Shown here piece by piece: positions 33,738-42,872 of a stretch of DNA of 64,000 nt. The notes beneath the pieces were generated by a model. It was not told the origin of the DNA, did not search any database, and saw only the letters and a list, made by a program, of their open reading frames with translations. The position numbers were made by a program, and so were the translations under genes. Position 1 is the stretch's first letter, and each line of letters begins with the position of its first letter. This stretch comes from Citrobacter sp. On2M (GTDB taxonomy: Bacteria > Pseudomonadota > Gammaproteobacteria > Enterobacterales > Enterobacteriaceae), in NCBI RefSeq assembly GCF_018035235.1, contig NZ_WPCV01000003.1, positions 124,001 to 188,000 on the forward strand, in the 5' to 3' direction.

Positions 33738-33959
33738 ATGAACCTGCCTGTAAAAATCCGCCGAGACTGGCACTACTATGCCTTCGCAATCGGGCTTATC
33801 TTTATTCTGAACGGCGTGGTGGGCTTGCTCGGTTTTGAAGCGCAGGGGTGGCAAACCTATGCGGTGGGGCTGGTTACCTGGGTGATTAGCTTTTGGCTGG
33901 CCGGATTAATTATTCGTCGCCGGGTGGAAGATGAAGATGAAACAAAGGATGCCCAATAG
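33738..33959 (+). CDS. yaiZ: YaiZ, small inner-membrane protein
   Basis: A 73-residue protein with two membrane segments (about residues 12-32 and 38-60) followed by a charged tail RRRVEDEDETKDAQ. It is nearly identical to E. coli YaiZ apart from the tail, which is a few residues longer. Function unknown. ATG 33738 with CCGGAGC upstream matches the family; the frame is open to 33693. Convergent with ddlA, 21 bases apart. Confidence 0.88.
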   Translation: MNLPVKIRRDWHYYAFAIGLIFILNGVVGLLGFEAQGWQTYAVGLVTWVISFWLAGLIIRRRVEDEDETKDAQ

Positions 33960-33980
33960 AGATCGGGCATCCTGACGGGT

Positions 33981-35075
33981 TTACATACTGGTTTTCAGCG
34001 CGCTATCTGCCACATGGCGTTCCAGCGCCAGCTCGATCAGGCGAGTGATCAAATCGGTATAGCCTAAACCGCTCGCCTGCCACAGTTTTGGATACATGCT
34101 GATGTTGGTAAAGCCCGGCAGTGTGTTGATCTCGTTGATCACAACCTCGTTCTCTGCGGTTAAGAAAACGTCCACGCGGGCCATGCCGGCACAGCCCAAC
34201 GTCTGATAAGCCTGAATTGCAATGTTTCGGATCTTATCGTTAATTTCCGGTGCGATTGCTGCCGGAACAACCACTTTGGCACCGTTGTCGTCAATATATT
34301 TGGTGTCGTAAGCGTAAAAATCACTGTTCAGCACGATCTCGCCACAGGTACTGGCCTGCGGATGATCGTTACCCAGCACCGCGCATTCGATCTCGCGGCC
34401 TTTGATCCCTTGTTCGACGACGACTTTATGATCGAATTCAAATGCCAGTCCGACGGCCTGGTCGTATTGTGCTTCGCTGGTCACTTTACTGACGCCAACG
34501 GACGATCCCTGGTTGGCCGGTTTTACAAACAGCGGCAGACCCAGGCGAGACTCAACCTCGGCAAAGCTGATGCTGTTGCGATTGGCGCGAGTCAGCGTAA
34601 TAAACGGGGCGATGTTTAATCCGGCATCGCGCAGCAGACGTTTGGTCACGTCTTTATCCATACAGGCCGCAGAACCTAATACATCAGATCCGACGAATGG
34701 TAGATTCGCCACGCGCAGCATCCCCTGCAAAGAGCCATCTTCACCCAGCGTGCCGTGTACAATTGGGAAAATAACATCGACCGTAGGCAGTGGCTGACCG
34801 TTTTGCGCATCGATCAACTGATGTTCTTGTTTACCCGGTACCTGAGCAAGGCTGGTCGCGGAGGGACGCAGCGCTATATGCGCCGGATCGTTTGAATTGA
34901 GCAGATAATTACTGGCATCGCTGACGTGCCATTGCCCTTGTTTATCAATACCTAACAGCACAACGTCAAAGCGAGTCTTGTCGATGGCATCGACAATATT
35001 TTTTGCCGATTGCAATGACACTTCATGTTCCGCTGATTTACCACCAAATACGATTCCTACCCGCAACTTTGCCAT
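33981..35075 (-). CDS. ddlA: DdlA, D-alanine--D-alanine ligase A
   Basis: A 364-residue ATP-grasp ligase that makes the D-Ala-D-Ala dipeptide for peptidoglycan in the cytoplasm. The N-terminal [19 protein letters not shown], the ATP-binding [17 protein letters not shown] and the metal-binding [19 protein letters not shown] are all present. I chose ATG 35075 ([10 protein letters not shown]), which gives the E. coli length; upstream in-frame starts (up to 35108) have no better ribosome binding site. Divergent from the MFS gene. Confidence 0.95.
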   Translation of the reverse strand: MAKLRVGIVFGGKSAEHEVSLQSAKNIVDAIDKTRFDVVLLGIDKQGQWHVSDASNYLLNSNDPAHIALRPSATSLAQVPGKQEHQLIDAQNGQPLPTVDVIFPIVHGTLGEDGSLQGMLRVANLPFVGSDVLGSAACMDKDVTKRLLRDAGLNIAPFITLTRANRNSISFAEVESRLGLPLFVKPANQGSSVGVSKVTSEAQYDQAVGLAFEFDHKVVVEQGIKGREIECAVLGNDHPQASTCGEIVLNSDFYAYDTKYIDDNGAKVVVPAAIAPEINDKIRNIAIQAYQTLGCAGMARVDVFLTAENEVVINEINTLPGFTNISMYPKLWQASGLGYTDLITRLIELALERHVADSALKTSM

Positions 35076-35239
35076 CTTAAAAACCCATTCCATGAATGCA
35101 AAGCACATACATTACCACGACAAAACGTAGGTTTCCTCGGCTTCTGGCAGATTGTTTTAGTGGATAACCGGGGAAGTGATAGGCGTAAACGCGCAGATCG
35201 ACCGTGAAGCATAATTCCCTGTTTAAATTATGGGTTTGG

Positions 35240-35255
35240 TGTGAGGTGTATCACA
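35240..35255. promoter_or_regulatory. Perfect-consensus CRP site upstream of the MdtG-like gene
   Basis: TGTGA-GGTGTA-TCACA matches all ten core positions of the CRP palindrome and continues with AAAT on one side. It lies 121 bases before the MFS start and 164 bases before the ddlA start. Confidence 0.7.
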
Positions 35256-35287
35256 AATATGATGAGCGGGGAGATAAAATCCTAAAC

Positions 35288-35303
35288 TGTGATTTATCGC
35301 ACC
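35288..35303 (+). promoter_or_regulatory. Second CRP-like site and -10 of the MdtG-like gene
   Basis: TGTGA-TTTATC-GCACC matches eight of ten CRP core positions and is 48 bases from the stronger site. A weak -10 (AGTAAT, 35324-35329) would place transcription start near 35336 and this site near -41, the class II CRP position. Promoter assignment is inferred. Confidence 0.4.
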
Positions 35304-35376
35304 TGTGAACCCTTATTTGGCTAAGTAATTTGTTAAGCTGCTCGCAGTTTTCAGCTATTTATCGTTATGAGTCCTT

Positions 35377-36573
35377 ATGGAATCCTGGAGAGTTAACCTT
35401 ATTTCCGTGTGGTTCGGTTGCTTTTTTACCGGACTGGCGATTAGCCAAATCCTGCCTTTTTTACCGCTCTATATCTCCCAACTGGGAGTGACCTCGCATG
35501 AAGCGCTCTCAATGTGGTCCGGCTTAACGTTCAGCGTCACCTTCCTGATTTCAGCCATTGTCTCTCCGATGTGGGGCAGTTTAGCGGACCGTAAAGGACG
35601 TAAGCTGATGTTGCTGCGTGCTTCTCTGGGGATGGCGATTGCGATTTTACTGCAGGCCTTTGCCACCAACGTCTGGCAGCTTTTTCTTCTGCGTGGGGTG
35701 ATGGGGTTAACTTCTGGCTATATTCCCAATGCGATGGCGCTGGTGGCCTCACAGGTACCGCGCGAACGCAGCGGATGGGCACTGAGTACACTTTCGACGG
35801 CGCAAATTAGCGGCGTCATTGGCGGGCCGCTGATGGGGGGCTTTATTGCCGATCATGTTGGTTTACGGGCAGTATTCTGTATTACAGCAGCCTTGCTGGT
35901 GGTGAGTTTCCTGGTCACGCTGTTCTTAATCAAAGAGGGCGTGCGCCCGACTATCAAAAAAAGCGAACGTCTGAGCGGTAAGGCCGTCTTTGCCTCACTG
36001 CCTTACCCGGCGCTGGTGATTAGCCTGTTTTTTACTACTATGGTTATCCAACTGTGTAACGGCTCAATTGGACCGATTCTGGCGCTGTTTATTAAATCGA
36101 TGGTGCCAGACAGTTCGAATATTGCCTTTCTCAGCGGGTTGATTGCTTCGGTGCCGGGCGTCTCGGCCCTGATTTCAGCGCCCCGGCTAGGTAAGTTAGG
36201 CGACCGTATTGGGACCGAACGGATTTTAATGGCGACGTTAATCTTCGCGGTAGTGTTGTTTTTCGCCATGTCATGGGTCACCACGCCATTGCAGTTGGGA
36301 ATCTTACGTTTTCTGCTCGGATTTGCCGACGGCGCAATGTTGCCCGCAGTGCAGACACTGCTGGTGAAATACTCCAGCGACCAAATAACCGGGCGAATTT
36401 TTGGTTATAACCAGTCATTTATGTACCTCGGTAACGTGGCCGGGCCATTAATGGGAGCAACGGTATCAGCAATGGCGGGCTTTCGCTGGGTGTTTATTGC
36501 CACGGCGAGCATTGTGCTTATCAATATCTGGCAACTGGCTATCGCGCTGCGACGTCGACGTAGCGTACGCTGA
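35377..36573 (+). CDS. MdtG-like MFS drug efflux transporter
   Basis: A 398-residue major facilitator with 12 membrane segments. It resembles E. coli MdtG along its length: [20 protein letters not shown] (about residues 53-72) with motif [13 protein letters not shown], motif C-like [16 protein letters not shown], and [14 protein letters not shown] in the central half. MdtG-type pumps export drugs such as fosfomycin, but substrate cannot be read from sequence. It is not present at this place in K-12. The ribosome binding site is weak (GAGT). An overlapping ATG at 35367 is out of frame. Confidence 0.85.
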   Translation: MESWRVNLISVWFGCFFTGLAISQILPFLPLYISQLGVTSHEALSMWSGLTFSVTFLISAIVSPMWGSLADRKGRKLMLLRASLGMAIAILLQAFATNVWQLFLLRGVMGLTSGYIPNAMALVASQVPRERSGWALSTLSTAQISGVIGGPLMGGFIADHVGLRAVFCITAALLVVSFLVTLFLIKEGVRPTIKKSERLSGKAVFASLPYPALVISLFFTTMVIQLCNGSIGPILALFIKSMVPDSSNIAFLSGLIASVPGVSALISAPRLGKLGDRIGTERILMATLIFAVVLFFAMSWVTTPLQLGILRFLLGFADGAMLPAVQTLLVKYSSDQITGRIFGYNQSFMYLGNVAGPLMGATVSAMAGFRWVFIATASIVLINIWQLAIALRRRRSVR

Positions 36574-36579
36574 AGTTCT

Positions 36580-36612
36580 GATTAACAACGCTGCTCGTCA
36601 GCGTTGTTAATC
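36580..36612 (+). terminator. Thirteen-base inverted repeat after the MdtG-like gene
   Basis: GATTAACAACGCT (36580-36592) pairs perfectly with AGCGTTGTTAATC (36600-36612) around a seven-base loop, seven bases after the stop. No T-run follows, but its place suggests a terminator or 3' stabiliser. Confidence 0.6.
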
Positions 36613-36819
36613 CATAATTGTGCATTATATATCTATGTTATTATTAATTCCCATACCCTTTTATATGCAATGATTCTACTTTACTACGCCCCTCCTTATT
36701 TTGTGTTGTGATTGTTTTCGCAAAATGTTTTATTTTTTATAAAAATACAACTTTCATCCTCTAGGCAGTGGTGAGTCTTAATGATAACGTGGCTCATATT
36801 TGGTTAAGGGAATACGCAA

Positions 36820-37062
36820 ATGAAAAATCTCATCACTGAGTTGTTACTTAAGCTCGCCCAAAAAGAAGAAGAGTCGCAAGAGCTGGCGACGCAGGTTGAA
36901 ACGCTCGAGCAGGTAATCATCGAAATGCTGCGTAATATGACGTGGAACGATCGGCAAATTTTTATTCGCCAGATAGAGGATGCTGTGGCTGGGGTAGACC
37001 GTATGCCTGCATTTCTGACCAGCATTCATAACGCAGGCGAGAGTGTGCCAAAAGCGTTTTGA
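36820..37062 (+). CDS. iraP: IraP, RssB anti-adaptor with altered C-terminal tail
   Basis: An 80-residue helical protein. IraP blocks RssB and so protects RpoS from ClpXP during phosphate starvation. The first 45 residues ([20 protein letters not shown] and on to MLRNM) match E. coli IraP and form its coiled-coil part. From about residue 60 the tail ([19 protein letters not shown]) does not resemble the usual acidic tail with a closing KKLL basic stretch, and no other frame restores it. AAGGGA precedes ATG 36820. It lies between the MFS gene and phoA, as in E. coli apart from the MFS gene. Confidence 0.8.
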   Translation: MKNLITELLLKLAQKEEESQELATQVETLEQVIIEMLRNMTWNDRQIFIRQIEDAVAGVDRMPAFLTSIHNAGESVPKAF

Positions 37063-37088
37063 GTCATCTGTGGCGCGTCGTCCACGAA

Positions 37089-37122
37089 TTATCATAAAAG
37101 TGTCACATCAAATACTTATAGT
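37089..37122 (+). promoter_or_regulatory. phoA promoter with Pho box
   Basis: A Pho box reads TTATCAT-AAAA-GTGTCAC (37089-37106), followed ten bases later by the -10 hexamer TATAGT (37117-37122). This is the E. coli phoA layout, where PhoB replaces a -35 element. It indicates induction by phosphate starvation through the phoBR genes in this same window. Confidence 0.85.
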
Positions 37123-37166
37123 CGCTTTGTTTTAATTTTACTGTATTTATACATGGAGAAAATAAA

Positions 37167-38582
37167 GTGAAACAAAGCGCACTCGCTATTGCCCTGTTAC
37201 CTTTGCTGTTTACCCCGGTTATTTATGCAGAATCATCTGCTATGCCGGTTCTGGATAATCGTGCCGCTCAGGGTGATATCACCACACCGGGCGGTGCCCG
37301 CCGATTGGCTGCCGATCAAACGGCGGCTTTGCGCGATTCTCTGAACGATAAACCTGCCAAAAATATTATTCTATTGATTGGTGATGGGATGGGTGACTCA
37401 GAAATAACGGCAGCACGAAATTATGCCGAAGGCGCAGGCGGCTTTTTTAAAGGTATTGATGCTTTACCGTTGACCGGACAATACACGCATTATGCGCTGG
37501 ATAAAAAAACGGGCAAACCCGATTATGTGACGGATTCTGCGGCATCCGCCACGGCGTGGACCACCGGTGTGAAAACCTATAATGGTGCTCTGGGCGTGGA
37601 TATCCACGAAAAAGATCACACCACAATTCTTGAAATGGCAAAAGCAGCGGGGCTGGCGACGGGCAACGTTTCTACCGCTGAATTGCAGGATGCGACTCCG
37701 GCAGCGCTGGTTGCTCATGTGACCTCGCGTAAGTGCTATGGCCCTGACGTGACCCGTGAAAAATGTCCAACTAATGCGCTGGAAAAAGGCGGCAAAGGGT
37801 CAATCACCGAACAATTACTCAATGCCAGGGCTGACGTTACGTTGGGTGGCGGGGCAAAAACGTTTGCGGAAACCGCAGCGGCAGGCGAATGGCAGGGTAA
37901 AACGTTGCGTGAACAAGCCCAGGCCCGCGGTTATCAACTGGTGAGTGATGCGGCTACGCTGGCGGCGATTACTGAAGCTAATCAGGATAAACCGCTGCTG
38001 GGTCTGTTCTCTGACGGCAATATGCCGGTACGCTGGGAAGGACCGAAGGCATCTTATCATGGCAATCTGGATAAACCGGTTGTGACCTGTGCGCCAAATC
38101 CAAAGCGTAATGACAGTGTGCCGACGCTGGCGCAGATGACGGATAAAGCGATTGAACTGTTAAGCAAAAATGAGAAAGGTTTCTTCCTGCAAGTGGAAGG
38201 GGCGTCAATTGATAAACAGGACCACGCCGCCAACCCATGCGGACAGATTGGCGAAACGGTCGATCTGGACGAAGCGGTACAGCGCGCGCTTGCCTTTGCG
38301 AAGAAAGATGGCAACACCCTGGTAGTGGTAACCGCAGACCACGCGCATGCCAGCCAGATTGTCGCACCGGATACCAAAGCACCAGGCCTGACTCAGGCAC
38401 TGAACACCAAAGATGGCGCGGTGATGGTTATTAGCTACGGTAACTCTGAAGAGGAATCTCAGGAGCACACTGGCAGCCAACTGCGAATTGCAGCCTACGG
38501 CCCGCATGCGGCGAATGTGGTTGGTTTGACCGACCAGACCGACCTGTTCTACACCATGAAAGCGGCGTTAGGACTGAAATAA
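37167..38582 (+). CDS. phoA: PhoA, alkaline phosphatase
   Basis: A 471-residue periplasmic homodimeric phosphomonoesterase with zinc and magnesium sites. Residues 1-21 are a signal peptide ending IYA. The active-site serine is in [12 protein letters not shown], and metal ligands are in [23 protein letters not shown] and [11 protein letters not shown]. Cysteines in RKCYGPD and EKCPTNA, and in VTCAPN and NPCGQIG, give the expected two disulfides. The start is GTG 37167, as in E. coli, with GGAG upstream. Induced by PhoB. Confidence 0.97.
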   Translation: MKQSALAIALLPLLFTPVIYAESSAMPVLDNRAAQGDITTPGGARRLAADQTAALRDSLNDKPAKNIILLIGDGMGDSEITAARNYAEGAGGFFKGIDALPLTGQYTHYALDKKTGKPDYVTDSAASATAWTTGVKTYNGALGVDIHEKDHTTILEMAKAAGLATGNVSTAELQDATPAALVAHVTSRKCYGPDVTREKCPTNALEKGGKGSITEQLLNARADVTLGGGAKTFAETAAAGEWQGKTLREQAQARGYQLVSDAATLAAITEANQDKPLLGLFSDGNMPVRWEGPKASYHGNLDKPVVTCAPNPKRNDSVPTLAQMTDKAIELLSKNEKGFFLQVEGASIDKQDHAANPCGQIGETVDLDEAVQRALAFAKKDGNTLVVVTADHAHASQIVAPDTKAPGLTQALNTKDGAVMVISYGNSEEESQEHTGSQLRIAAYGPHAANVVGLTDQTDLFYTMKAALGLK

Positions 38583-38589
38583 CCCGACG

Positions 38590-38626
38590 CCCGGCGGCAA
38601 TACTTTTGCCGTCGGGTGGTATTTTT
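38590..38626 (+). terminator. Hairpin terminator after phoA
   Basis: CCCGGCGGCAA (38590-38600) pairs with TTGCCGTCGGG (38606-38616) with one G-U pair, followed by TGGTATTTTT. It sits eight bases after the stop and 54 bases before psiF, so it would attenuate rather than fully separate psiF. Confidence 0.75.
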
Positions 38627-38679
38627 ATCGTTAGCAGCCAAACTTACCTGTGTGTCGTCGTTCAGAAAAGGATGGTGCT

Positions 38680-39000
38680 ATGAAAATTACATTATTAATG
38701 ACGTTGCTTTTTGGTCTTATTTTTTTAACTACCGTCGGTGCTGCCGAGAAGACATTAACCCCGCAACAACAACGTATGACCACCTGCAATCAGCAGGCAA
38801 CGGCGCAGACCTTAAAAGGGGATGCGCGTAAGACGTATATGAGTGATTGCCTGAAAAACAGTAAATCTGCGCCTGAGGAAAAGAGCCTGACGCCGCAGCA
38901 GCAGAAAATGCGTGAATGCAACGTCAAGGCGACGGAGCAGTCCCTGAAAGGTGATGATCGTAATAAATTTATGAGCGCTTGCCTGAAAAAATCTGCGTAG
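38680..39000 (+). CDS. psiF: PsiF, phosphate-starvation-inducible protein
   Basis: A 106-residue exported protein with a signal peptide of about 22 residues (TTVGAA). The mature part consists of two similar PsiF repeats of about 40 residues, each with KTLTPQQQRM or KSLTPQQQKM, a conserved Cys soon after, LKGD, and a final Cys in SDCLKN or SACLKK. Function unknown. ATG 38680 has AAAGGA upstream; the frame opens earlier at 38650. It lies downstream of phoA and is probably co-regulated by read-through. Confidence 0.92.
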   Translation: MKITLLMTLLFGLIFLTTVGAAEKTLTPQQQRMTTCNQQATAQTLKGDARKTYMSDCLKNSKSAPEEKSLTPQQQKMRECNVKATEQSLKGDDRNKFMSACLKKSA

Positions 39001-39006
39001 CACTTA

Positions 39007-39034
39007 CGGGTGAGCAGGTAAAATCGCTCACCCG
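39007..39034 (+). terminator. Hairpin after psiF
   Basis: A perfect nine-base stem (CGGGTGAGC at 39007-39015, GCTCACCCG at 39026-39034) six bases after the psiF stop. A-rich rather than T-rich sequence follows, so terminator strength is uncertain. Confidence 0.55.
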
Positions 39035-39106
39035 AAATATCATACTTCCGCCGCCAGACCCCTTCCTATAATTTGGGAAATTTGTTTCAGAATATTCCCA
39101 AATACG

Positions 39107-40207
39107 ATGAATGATGAAAACTTTTATCAAAAGAAGGTCGTCCCGAATGACGCGTTTTTATCGCTTCATCAGAATGACCACCAGCGCTCCGGTCTGCGAT
39201 TCGCCCGACGGATCAGGCTGCCGCGAGCGGTGGGATTGGGGGGAATGTTTTTATCTATCGCGTCGGTACTCGTTACTCAGCCCATTACCGGTGGCTGGTG
39301 GCTGTTACTGGTGGGATGGGCGTTTGTCTGGCCGCATCTGGCCTGGCAGCTGGCAAGCAAAGCTGACGATCCTCTGCATAGTGAATTTACCAACTTAAAA
39401 GCTGATGCCATTCTTGCCGGTATGTGGATAGGAATTATGGGAGTGAATCTGTTGCCATCCACGGCGCTGCTGATGATTACCTGCATCAACCTGATGGGTG
39501 CAGGGGGGATGCGAATATTCATTGCAGGCGCTGTTTTGATGGTGGTTTCATGCCTGGTGACGTTACAGTTAACCGATATCTCCGTCGCGTTTAGCAGTAC
39601 TCAACTTAGCGTGCTATTGACGCTGCCGGTGCTGGTGATCTATCCGCTGATTTTTGCCTGGGTAAGTTATCAAACGGTCATCAAACTGGCGGAGCATAAG
39701 CGCCGCTTACAGGTGATGAGTACGCGAGATGGCATGACCGGAGTGTATAACCGTCGTCATTGGGAGCTGTTACTGCGTAATGAATTTGATAATTGTCGCC
39801 GCTACCAGCGTGACGCCACGTTACTGATTATCGATATTGACCATTTCAAAAGCATTAATGATACCTGGGGTCATGACGTTGGGGACCAGGCGATTGTCGC
39901 GCTGACCCGCCAGTTGCAAATGACCTTACGCGGTAGCGATGTGATAGGGCGCTTTGGTGGTGATGAATTTGCAGTGATTATGTGTGGTACGCCGGCAACC
40001 AGCGCGATAGCAGCGATGTCTCGTGTGCACGAACGACTTAGCCACTTGCGTTTATCCTGCGCGCCACAGGTTGCCCTGCGTATTAGCGTGGGCGTTGCGC
40101 CGCTGACCTCAGAAACCGAGCATTATCGGGAATGGTTAAAGTCGGCGGATATGGCTCTTTACAAAGCAAAGAATTCCGGACGTAACCGCACTGAAGCGGC
40201 GGCCTGA
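39107..40207 (+). CDS. dgcC: DgcC (AdrA/YaiC), diguanylate cyclase for cellulose
   Basis: A 366-residue membrane protein that makes cyclic di-GMP. The N-terminal MASE2 domain has about five or six membrane segments (residues 35-190); the C-terminal GGDEF domain has the active motif GRFGGDEFAV and, five residues before it, the product-inhibition I-site RGSD. In E. coli and Salmonella CsgD activates this gene and the c-di-GMP activates BcsA for cellulose. The upstream gap (39035-39106) is short, and I cannot define a CsgD site by eye. Convergent with proC. Confidence 0.94.
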   Translation: MNDENFYQKKVVPNDAFLSLHQNDHQRSGLRFARRIRLPRAVGLGGMFLSIASVLVTQPITGGWWLLLVGWAFVWPHLAWQLASKADDPLHSEFTNLKADAILAGMWIGIMGVNLLPSTALLMITCINLMGAGGMRIFIAGAVLMVVSCLVTLQLTDISVAFSSTQLSVLLTLPVLVIYPLIFAWVSYQTVIKLAEHKRRLQVMSTRDGMTGVYNRRHWELLLRNEFDNCRRYQRDATLLIIDIDHFKSINDTWGHDVGDQAIVALTRQLQMTLRGSDVIGRFGGDEFAVIMCGTPATSAIAAMSRVHERLSHLRLSCAPQVALRISVGVAPLTSETEHYREWLKSADMALYKAKNSGRNRTEAAA

Positions 40208-40224
40208 CGTCCGGAGGTGTTGAC

Positions 40225-41034
40225 TCAGGAGCGGCTGAGTTTTTCAGACTGTTCCATGCACTTAATCATCGCTTCGATCACTGCTGAACGGAAACCGCGT
40301 TCTTCAAGGACGCGTACCGCTTCAATGGTGGTTCCACCAGGCGAGCACACCATATCTTTCAGCTCTCCGGGATGTTTACCCGTTTCCAGCACCATCTTCG
40401 CCGAACCCATTACCGCTTGTGCCGCGAATTTATAAGCCTGTGCGCGAGGCATGCCGCCTTGTACGGCGGCGTCCGCCATTGCTTCGATAAACATAAAGAC
40501 ATAGGCCGGTGCTGAACCGCTGACGCCAACAACCGGGTGAATCATTGCCTCCGCAATGACTTCTGCTTCGCCAAAGCAGCGGAAGATATTCAGCACGTCG
40601 GCCGTATCTTCCGGCGTGACTAAAGCGTTCGGTGTGACGGAGGTCATTCCCGCGTTCACCAGAGACGGCGTGTTTGGCATCGCGCGAATGATTTTACGGT
40701 CATGGCCCAGCGCACGGGCGAGTTGATCGAGGGTGACGCCTGCGGCAATTGAGACGACCAGAGAGTCTTTGTTCAGGCTGGAGGTAATTTCGCTCAGCAC
40801 CTTAATCATGATGCCTGGTTTTACGGCCCCAAATACGATATCGGCGATTTGTGCGACTTCTTGTGCAGACTGCGCCGCATTAATACCGTACTGGTCGTGC
40901 AACGCAGCGACTTTATCGGGGGAGGGAGTATAGACCCAGATTTGGCCGGGGAGAACCTGGCCGCTGGCGATCATGCCGCCAAGTATCGCTTTGCCCATAT
41001 TACCGCAGCCGATAAAACCAATTTTCTTGTCCAT
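40225..41034 (-). CDS. proC: ProC, pyrroline-5-carboxylate reductase
   Basis: A 269-residue enzyme that reduces pyrroline-5-carboxylate to proline with NAD(P)H, the last step of proline synthesis. The Rossmann motif IGFIGCGNMGKAILGG is at residues 5-20 and the conserved C-terminal segment LKDMVCSPGGTTIEAVRVLE marks the catalytic dimer domain. Length equals E. coli ProC. Divergent from yaiI, with an ERIC remnant in between. Confidence 0.96.
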   Translation of the reverse strand: MDKKIGFIGCGNMGKAILGGMIASGQVLPGQIWVYTPSPDKVAALHDQYGINAAQSAQEVAQIADIVFGAVKPGIMIKVLSEITSSLNKDSLVVSIAAGVTLDQLARALGHDRKIIRAMPNTPSLVNAGMTSVTPNALVTPEDTADVLNIFRCFGEAEVIAEAMIHPVVGVSGSAPAYVFMFIEAMADAAVQGGMPRAQAYKFAAQAVMGSAKMVLETGKHPGELKDMVCSPGGTTIEAVRVLEERGFRSAVIEAMIKCMEQSEKLSRS

Positions 41035-41068
41035 TTGTCACTCCCTATGGATGATATTCATTGTTTTA

Positions 41069-41107
41069 TACCCTAATTACTTCAAGTAACTTGAATTATT
41101 TAAGGTA
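41069..41107. repeat. Collapsed ERIC remnant between proC and yaiI
   Basis: Two arms, TACCCTAATTACTTCAAG and CTTGAATTATTTAAGGTA, form an imperfect inverted repeat (15 of 18 positions) separated by only a few bases. Each arm matches the end of an ERIC element, so this looks like an ERIC that lost its interior. It lies 35 bases upstream of the proC start. Confidence 0.55.
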
Positions 41108-41221
41108 AACCGGGGAAAGCTAAGTCTAGCGCGGAAAGAATATGTGCAGAAGGATAAACAGCACTTTGCCTGAAAGTAAAAGCACGCGACAATGTGCGAT
41201 TGCACATCAGTGGGAGAGGTT

Positions 41222-41677
41222 ATGACAATATGGGTGGATGCCGATGCGTGTCCGAATGTGATCAAAGACATTTTGTACCGCGCTTCAGAGCGCATGCAAA
41301 TGCCGCTTATTTTGGTAGCGAACCAAAGCCTGCGCGTCCCTGCTTCGCGTCTTATCCGTACACTACGCGTTCCCCCCGGATTTGACGTGGCGGATAACGA
41401 GATTGTGCGCCAGTGTAGCGCCGGTGATTTAGTGATCACGGCGGATATCCCGTTGGCGGCAGAAGTGATTGAAAAAGGTGCGGCGGCGCTTAATCCACGC
41501 GGCGAACGTTATACCGTAGCCACGATCCGTGAGCGTCTGATGATGCGTGATTTTATGGATACGCTACGCGCCAGCGGTATTCAGACCGGGGGACCAGACA
41601 GCCTTTCCCCTCGTGACAGGCAGCATTTTGCGGCTGAACTTGATAAGTGGTGGCTGGAAGTACAGCGGAGAAAATAA
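41222..41677 (+). CDS. yaiI: YaiI, UPF0178 (PIN-like) protein
   Basis: A 151-residue protein of the YaiI/YqxD family, a PIN-like fold predicted to have nuclease activity (not proven as far as I know). Conserved acidic residues are in [15 protein letters not shown] (residues 2-16) and [11 protein letters not shown] (about 70-80). I chose ATG 41222, preceded by GGGAGAGG; the open frame begins at 41192. Length agrees with E. coli. Confidence 0.9.
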   Translation: MTIWVDADACPNVIKDILYRASERMQMPLILVANQSLRVPASRLIRTLRVPPGFDVADNEIVRQCSAGDLVITADIPLAAEVIEKGAAALNPRGERYTVATIRERLMMRDFMDTLRASGIQTGGPDSLSPRDRQHFAAELDKWWLEVQRRK

Positions 41678-41681
41678 AATG

Positions 41682-41803
41682 TGTAATTTATTATTTACAC
41701 TACATTCGTTGTGAATTCTTGTTATAGTGGGTTTTAATAGGTATCGCCACTCTATCTGTAATTTAATCTTTACGAATTGGTGATGTACTAGTTTGATGAT
41801 ATG
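41682..41803 (+). promoter_or_regulatory. aroL control region: two TyrR boxes and a TrpR operator
   Basis: A strong TyrR box (TGTAAT-N6-TTTACA, 11 of 12 consensus positions) is at 41682-41699 and a second (TGTAAT-N6-TTTACG, 10 of 12) at 41757-41774. A TrpR-operator-like sequence, TGTACTAGTTTGATGATATG, is at 41784-41803, nearly the form I recall from E. coli aroL. A -10 TATAGT at 41723-41728 puts the first box over the -35 region. This predicts repression by tyrosine and tryptophan, as in E. coli. Confidence 0.8.
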
Positions 41804-41862
41804 ATTAGATCTTTAACCGCATCAGATCCCGCTCGTTTGCGGTTCTCTGGGGAATTTCTGTG

Positions 41863-42408
41863 ATGACGCAACCTCTATTTCTTGTTGGCCCCCGGGGGTG
41901 TGGTAAGACAACTACCGGTATGGCGCTGGCGAAGGCTATCGATTTCCAGTTTGTCGATACCGATCGCTGGTTGCAATCGCACGTGCAGATGACCGTGGCG
42001 GAGATCGTTGAAAGAGAAGGATGGGAAGGGTTTCGTGCCCAGGAGACGACCGCGCTGCAGGCCGTCACAGCCCCGGCAACGGTTATTGCGACCGGCGGCG
42101 GCATTATTCTTACCGAATTTAATCGTCACTACATGCGCAGCCACGGCGTGGTTATCTATTTAAGCGCATCGGTATCGGTACTGGTCGATCGTCTGGAGGC
42201 CACGCCTGAAGAGGGCTTGCGTCCAACCTTAACCGGTAAACCTCTGACTGAGGAAGTGCAGGAGGTTCTCGCCCAGCGCGATGTTTTGTATCGTGAGGTA
42301 GCGCACTATATCGTTGATGCCACCAATGAACCTGCGCAGGTGGTGGAAGACATTCTTGGGATACTGGCGCAGGCAGCACCACGGTTACAGGGCGGTGTCT
42401 ATACTTAG
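41863..42408 (+). CDS. aroL: AroL, shikimate kinase II
   Basis: A 181-residue kinase that phosphorylates shikimate at the 3-hydroxyl in the common aromatic pathway. Walker [10 protein letters not shown] is at about residues 9-17, the shikimate-binding DTD near 32-34, and the ATGGGIIL motif near 76-83. It is about seven residues longer at the C terminus than E. coli AroL. I prefer ATG 41863 ([10 protein letters not shown]) to the adjacent GTG at 41860. GGGGAA lies upstream. First gene of aroL-yaiA-aroM. Confidence 0.95.
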   Translation: MTQPLFLVGPRGCGKTTTGMALAKAIDFQFVDTDRWLQSHVQMTVAEIVEREGWEGFRAQETTALQAVTAPATVIATGGGIILTEFNRHYMRSHGVVIYLSASVSVLVDRLEATPEEGLRPTLTGKPLTEEVQEVLAQRDVLYREVAHYIVDATNEPAQVVEDILGILAQAAPRLQGGVYT

Positions 42409-42434
42409 TGTTCATCCAGTGAAAAGGAAGAACT

Positions 42435-42626
42435 ATGCCGACAAAACCACCTTACCCACGTCAAGCGACCATTGTTACGGTTGAAAAAGGGACGCCAGGC
42501 CAGACGGTAACCTGGTATCAACTTCGAGCCGATCACCCTAAACCGAATTCGTTGATCAGTGAGCACCCTTCTGCGCAGGAAGCCATGGATGCCAAAAAGC
42601 GCTACGAAGACCCCAATAAAACCTGA
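42435..42626 (+). CDS. yaiA: YaiA, small protein of the aroL operon
   Basis: A 63-residue soluble protein ([20 protein letters not shown] at the start, ending with a Lys-rich segment). No function is established; it is co-transcribed with aroL in E. coli, and here starts 26 bases after it. AAGGAAG precedes the ATG. No signal peptide or membrane segment. Confidence 0.88.
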   Translation: MPTKPPYPRQATIVTVEKGTPGQTVTWYQLRADHPKPNSLISEHPSAQEAMDAKKRYEDPNKT

Positions 42627-42631
42627 TATAA

Positions 42632-42688
42632 GCACCGCCCGGGCACGTGTCTTAAAAGTGCCAGTACGGGCGTGCATCACATTTTTTT
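42632..42688 (+). terminator. Probable terminator between yaiA and aroM
   Basis: Inverted arms GCAC-CGCCCG-GGCAC and GTGCC-AGTA-CGGGCG-TGC (with a four-base bulge) surround an eleven-base loop and are followed after eight bases by seven T residues (42682-42688). This implies that aroM has its own promoter or receives only read-through. Confidence 0.55.
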
Positions 42689-42872
42689 AAATTTCGCCGT
42701 GTACAGTCAAAATTGAAAATTAAACAATAACAATCCAGTACTGGAATGATTTGGAATCTTTACACAATACACCGCCGATCTACTGCTACGCTTTTGAGCA
42801 TTTATAGTGCAGGTCAGCGCCCGGCAATTGTCCGGGATTTCACAGCAAAGTAAGAAGACGGTGGAGCAACAA

